Assembly: GCA_036365145.1 (NCBI GenBank)
Contig: JAEOAD010000034.1
Coordinates: forward strand, 14,351,501-14,415,500
Direction: 5' to 3'
Origin: Orientallactaga sibirica
Taxonomy: Eukaryota > Chordata > Mammalia > Rodentia > Dipodidae
Length of the DNA stretch: 64,000 bases
Shown: piece after piece, positions 63,563-64,000 of the stretch
How the letters are laid out: each line of letters opens with the position of its first letter
Numbering within the stretch: the stretch's first letter is position 1
Made by a program: the position numbers and the translations under genes
Notes under the pieces: model-generated
What the model was told of the DNA's origin: nothing
The model's input: the letters and a program-made list of their open reading frames with translations, nothing else
The model's database searches: none

Positions 63563-63935
63563 ATAGGGGCTGGGGAGGTAGTTCAATTGATCAAGTACTT
63601 GTATTGCAAACATGAGAACCCCCAGAGCCCACACAAAACTTCTGGGCATGGTGACTTGTGCTTATAATCCCAGTACCAGGGAGACAGGAACAAGCAGGTT
63701 CCTGGGCTCACTGACCAGCCAGTTCAGCCTACTTGGCAAGCTCCAGGCCAATGGAAGATCCTGTCTCTAATAAAAAAAGAAAAGGTGGACAATGCCTAAG
63801 GAATGACACCCAGGGTTATCCTCTGGCCTCCACATGCATGAAGATATATGTGCATGTACACCTGCACATCCCTATGCATGCATGCATGCACATGCGCGCA
63901 CACACACGAGCGCACACACACACACACACAAAGAT
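63563..63935 (+). mobile_element. B4 SINE with CATG/CA microsatellite
   Basis: Sense: GGGGCTGGGGAGGTAGTTC, GCTTATAATCCCAGTACC, CTCTGGCCTCCACATGC, then (CATG)n and (CA)n at about 63876-63930. Confidence 0.78.
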
Positions 63936-63983
63936 GTAAAAGTCACTGGCAGTACAAGTCACCTAGAAAGATTACTGTGATGT

Positions 63984-64000
63984 TTTTATCATCATCATCA
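63984..64000. repeat. (ATC)n microsatellite at window edge
   Basis: ATCATCATCATCA runs to the last base, so its full length is unknown. Confidence 0.8.

Overview
The window is nuclear DNA from a rodent, most likely a jerboa-type (dipodoid) species. It is packed with short SINEs of two young families. One is a 7SL-derived B1. The other is a tRNA-derived, B2-like element whose 3' part is rich in CT and ends in AAATAAATAAA. B4 and ID elements and rodent-type antisense L1 3' ends are also present. The species group is inferred from remembered SINE families; the rodent assignment is firm.

One protein-coding gene is present, complete and on the + strand: FBXW2, an F-box/WD40 substrate receptor of SCF ubiquitin ligases. 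A CpG-rich promoter with ETS-type and CRE-type motifs lies at about 8.04-8.45 kb. It is followed by an untranslated leader, possibly two small exons. Six coding exons lie at 14093-14582, 23870-24064, 26840-26973, 30995-31081, 32595-32764 and 38672-38960. Every intron inside the CDS has GT...AG ends, the phases agree, and the joined CDS is 1365 nt (454 codons plus stop), the expected length for mammalian FBXW2. A poly(A) signal lies at 39326, and a possible distal one at 43958 would give a 3' UTR of about 5 kb.

Region by region: 1-7 kb is upstream intergenic DNA filled with B1, B2 and L1 pieces. At 7.0-7.8 kb is a probable solitary LTR just before the promoter. Introns run from 8.4 to 38.7 kb, with dozens of SINEs and a few ancient MIR, L2 and MaLR remnants. 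The segment 39-44 kb is SINE-poor and is probably 3' UTR. From 44 to 64 kb there is no gene: SINEs, B4 elements, a decayed RPL36 processed pseudogene (about 51.77-52.09 kb), antisense L1 3' ends (52-53.7 and 57.3-59.05 kb), an old sense L1 fragment (55.4-56.5 kb), a MaLR-type LTR (56.84-57.17 kb) and a 37-39 bp minisatellite (56.58-56.77 kb).

I found no previously undescribed molecular system. The points most worth a second look are the FBXW2 leader (a possible 100-bp mini-intron and an upstream ORF that would end 16 nt before the main ATG), the LTR beside the promoter, two subtypes of the tRNA-SINE, and several sites hit repeatedly by insertions.
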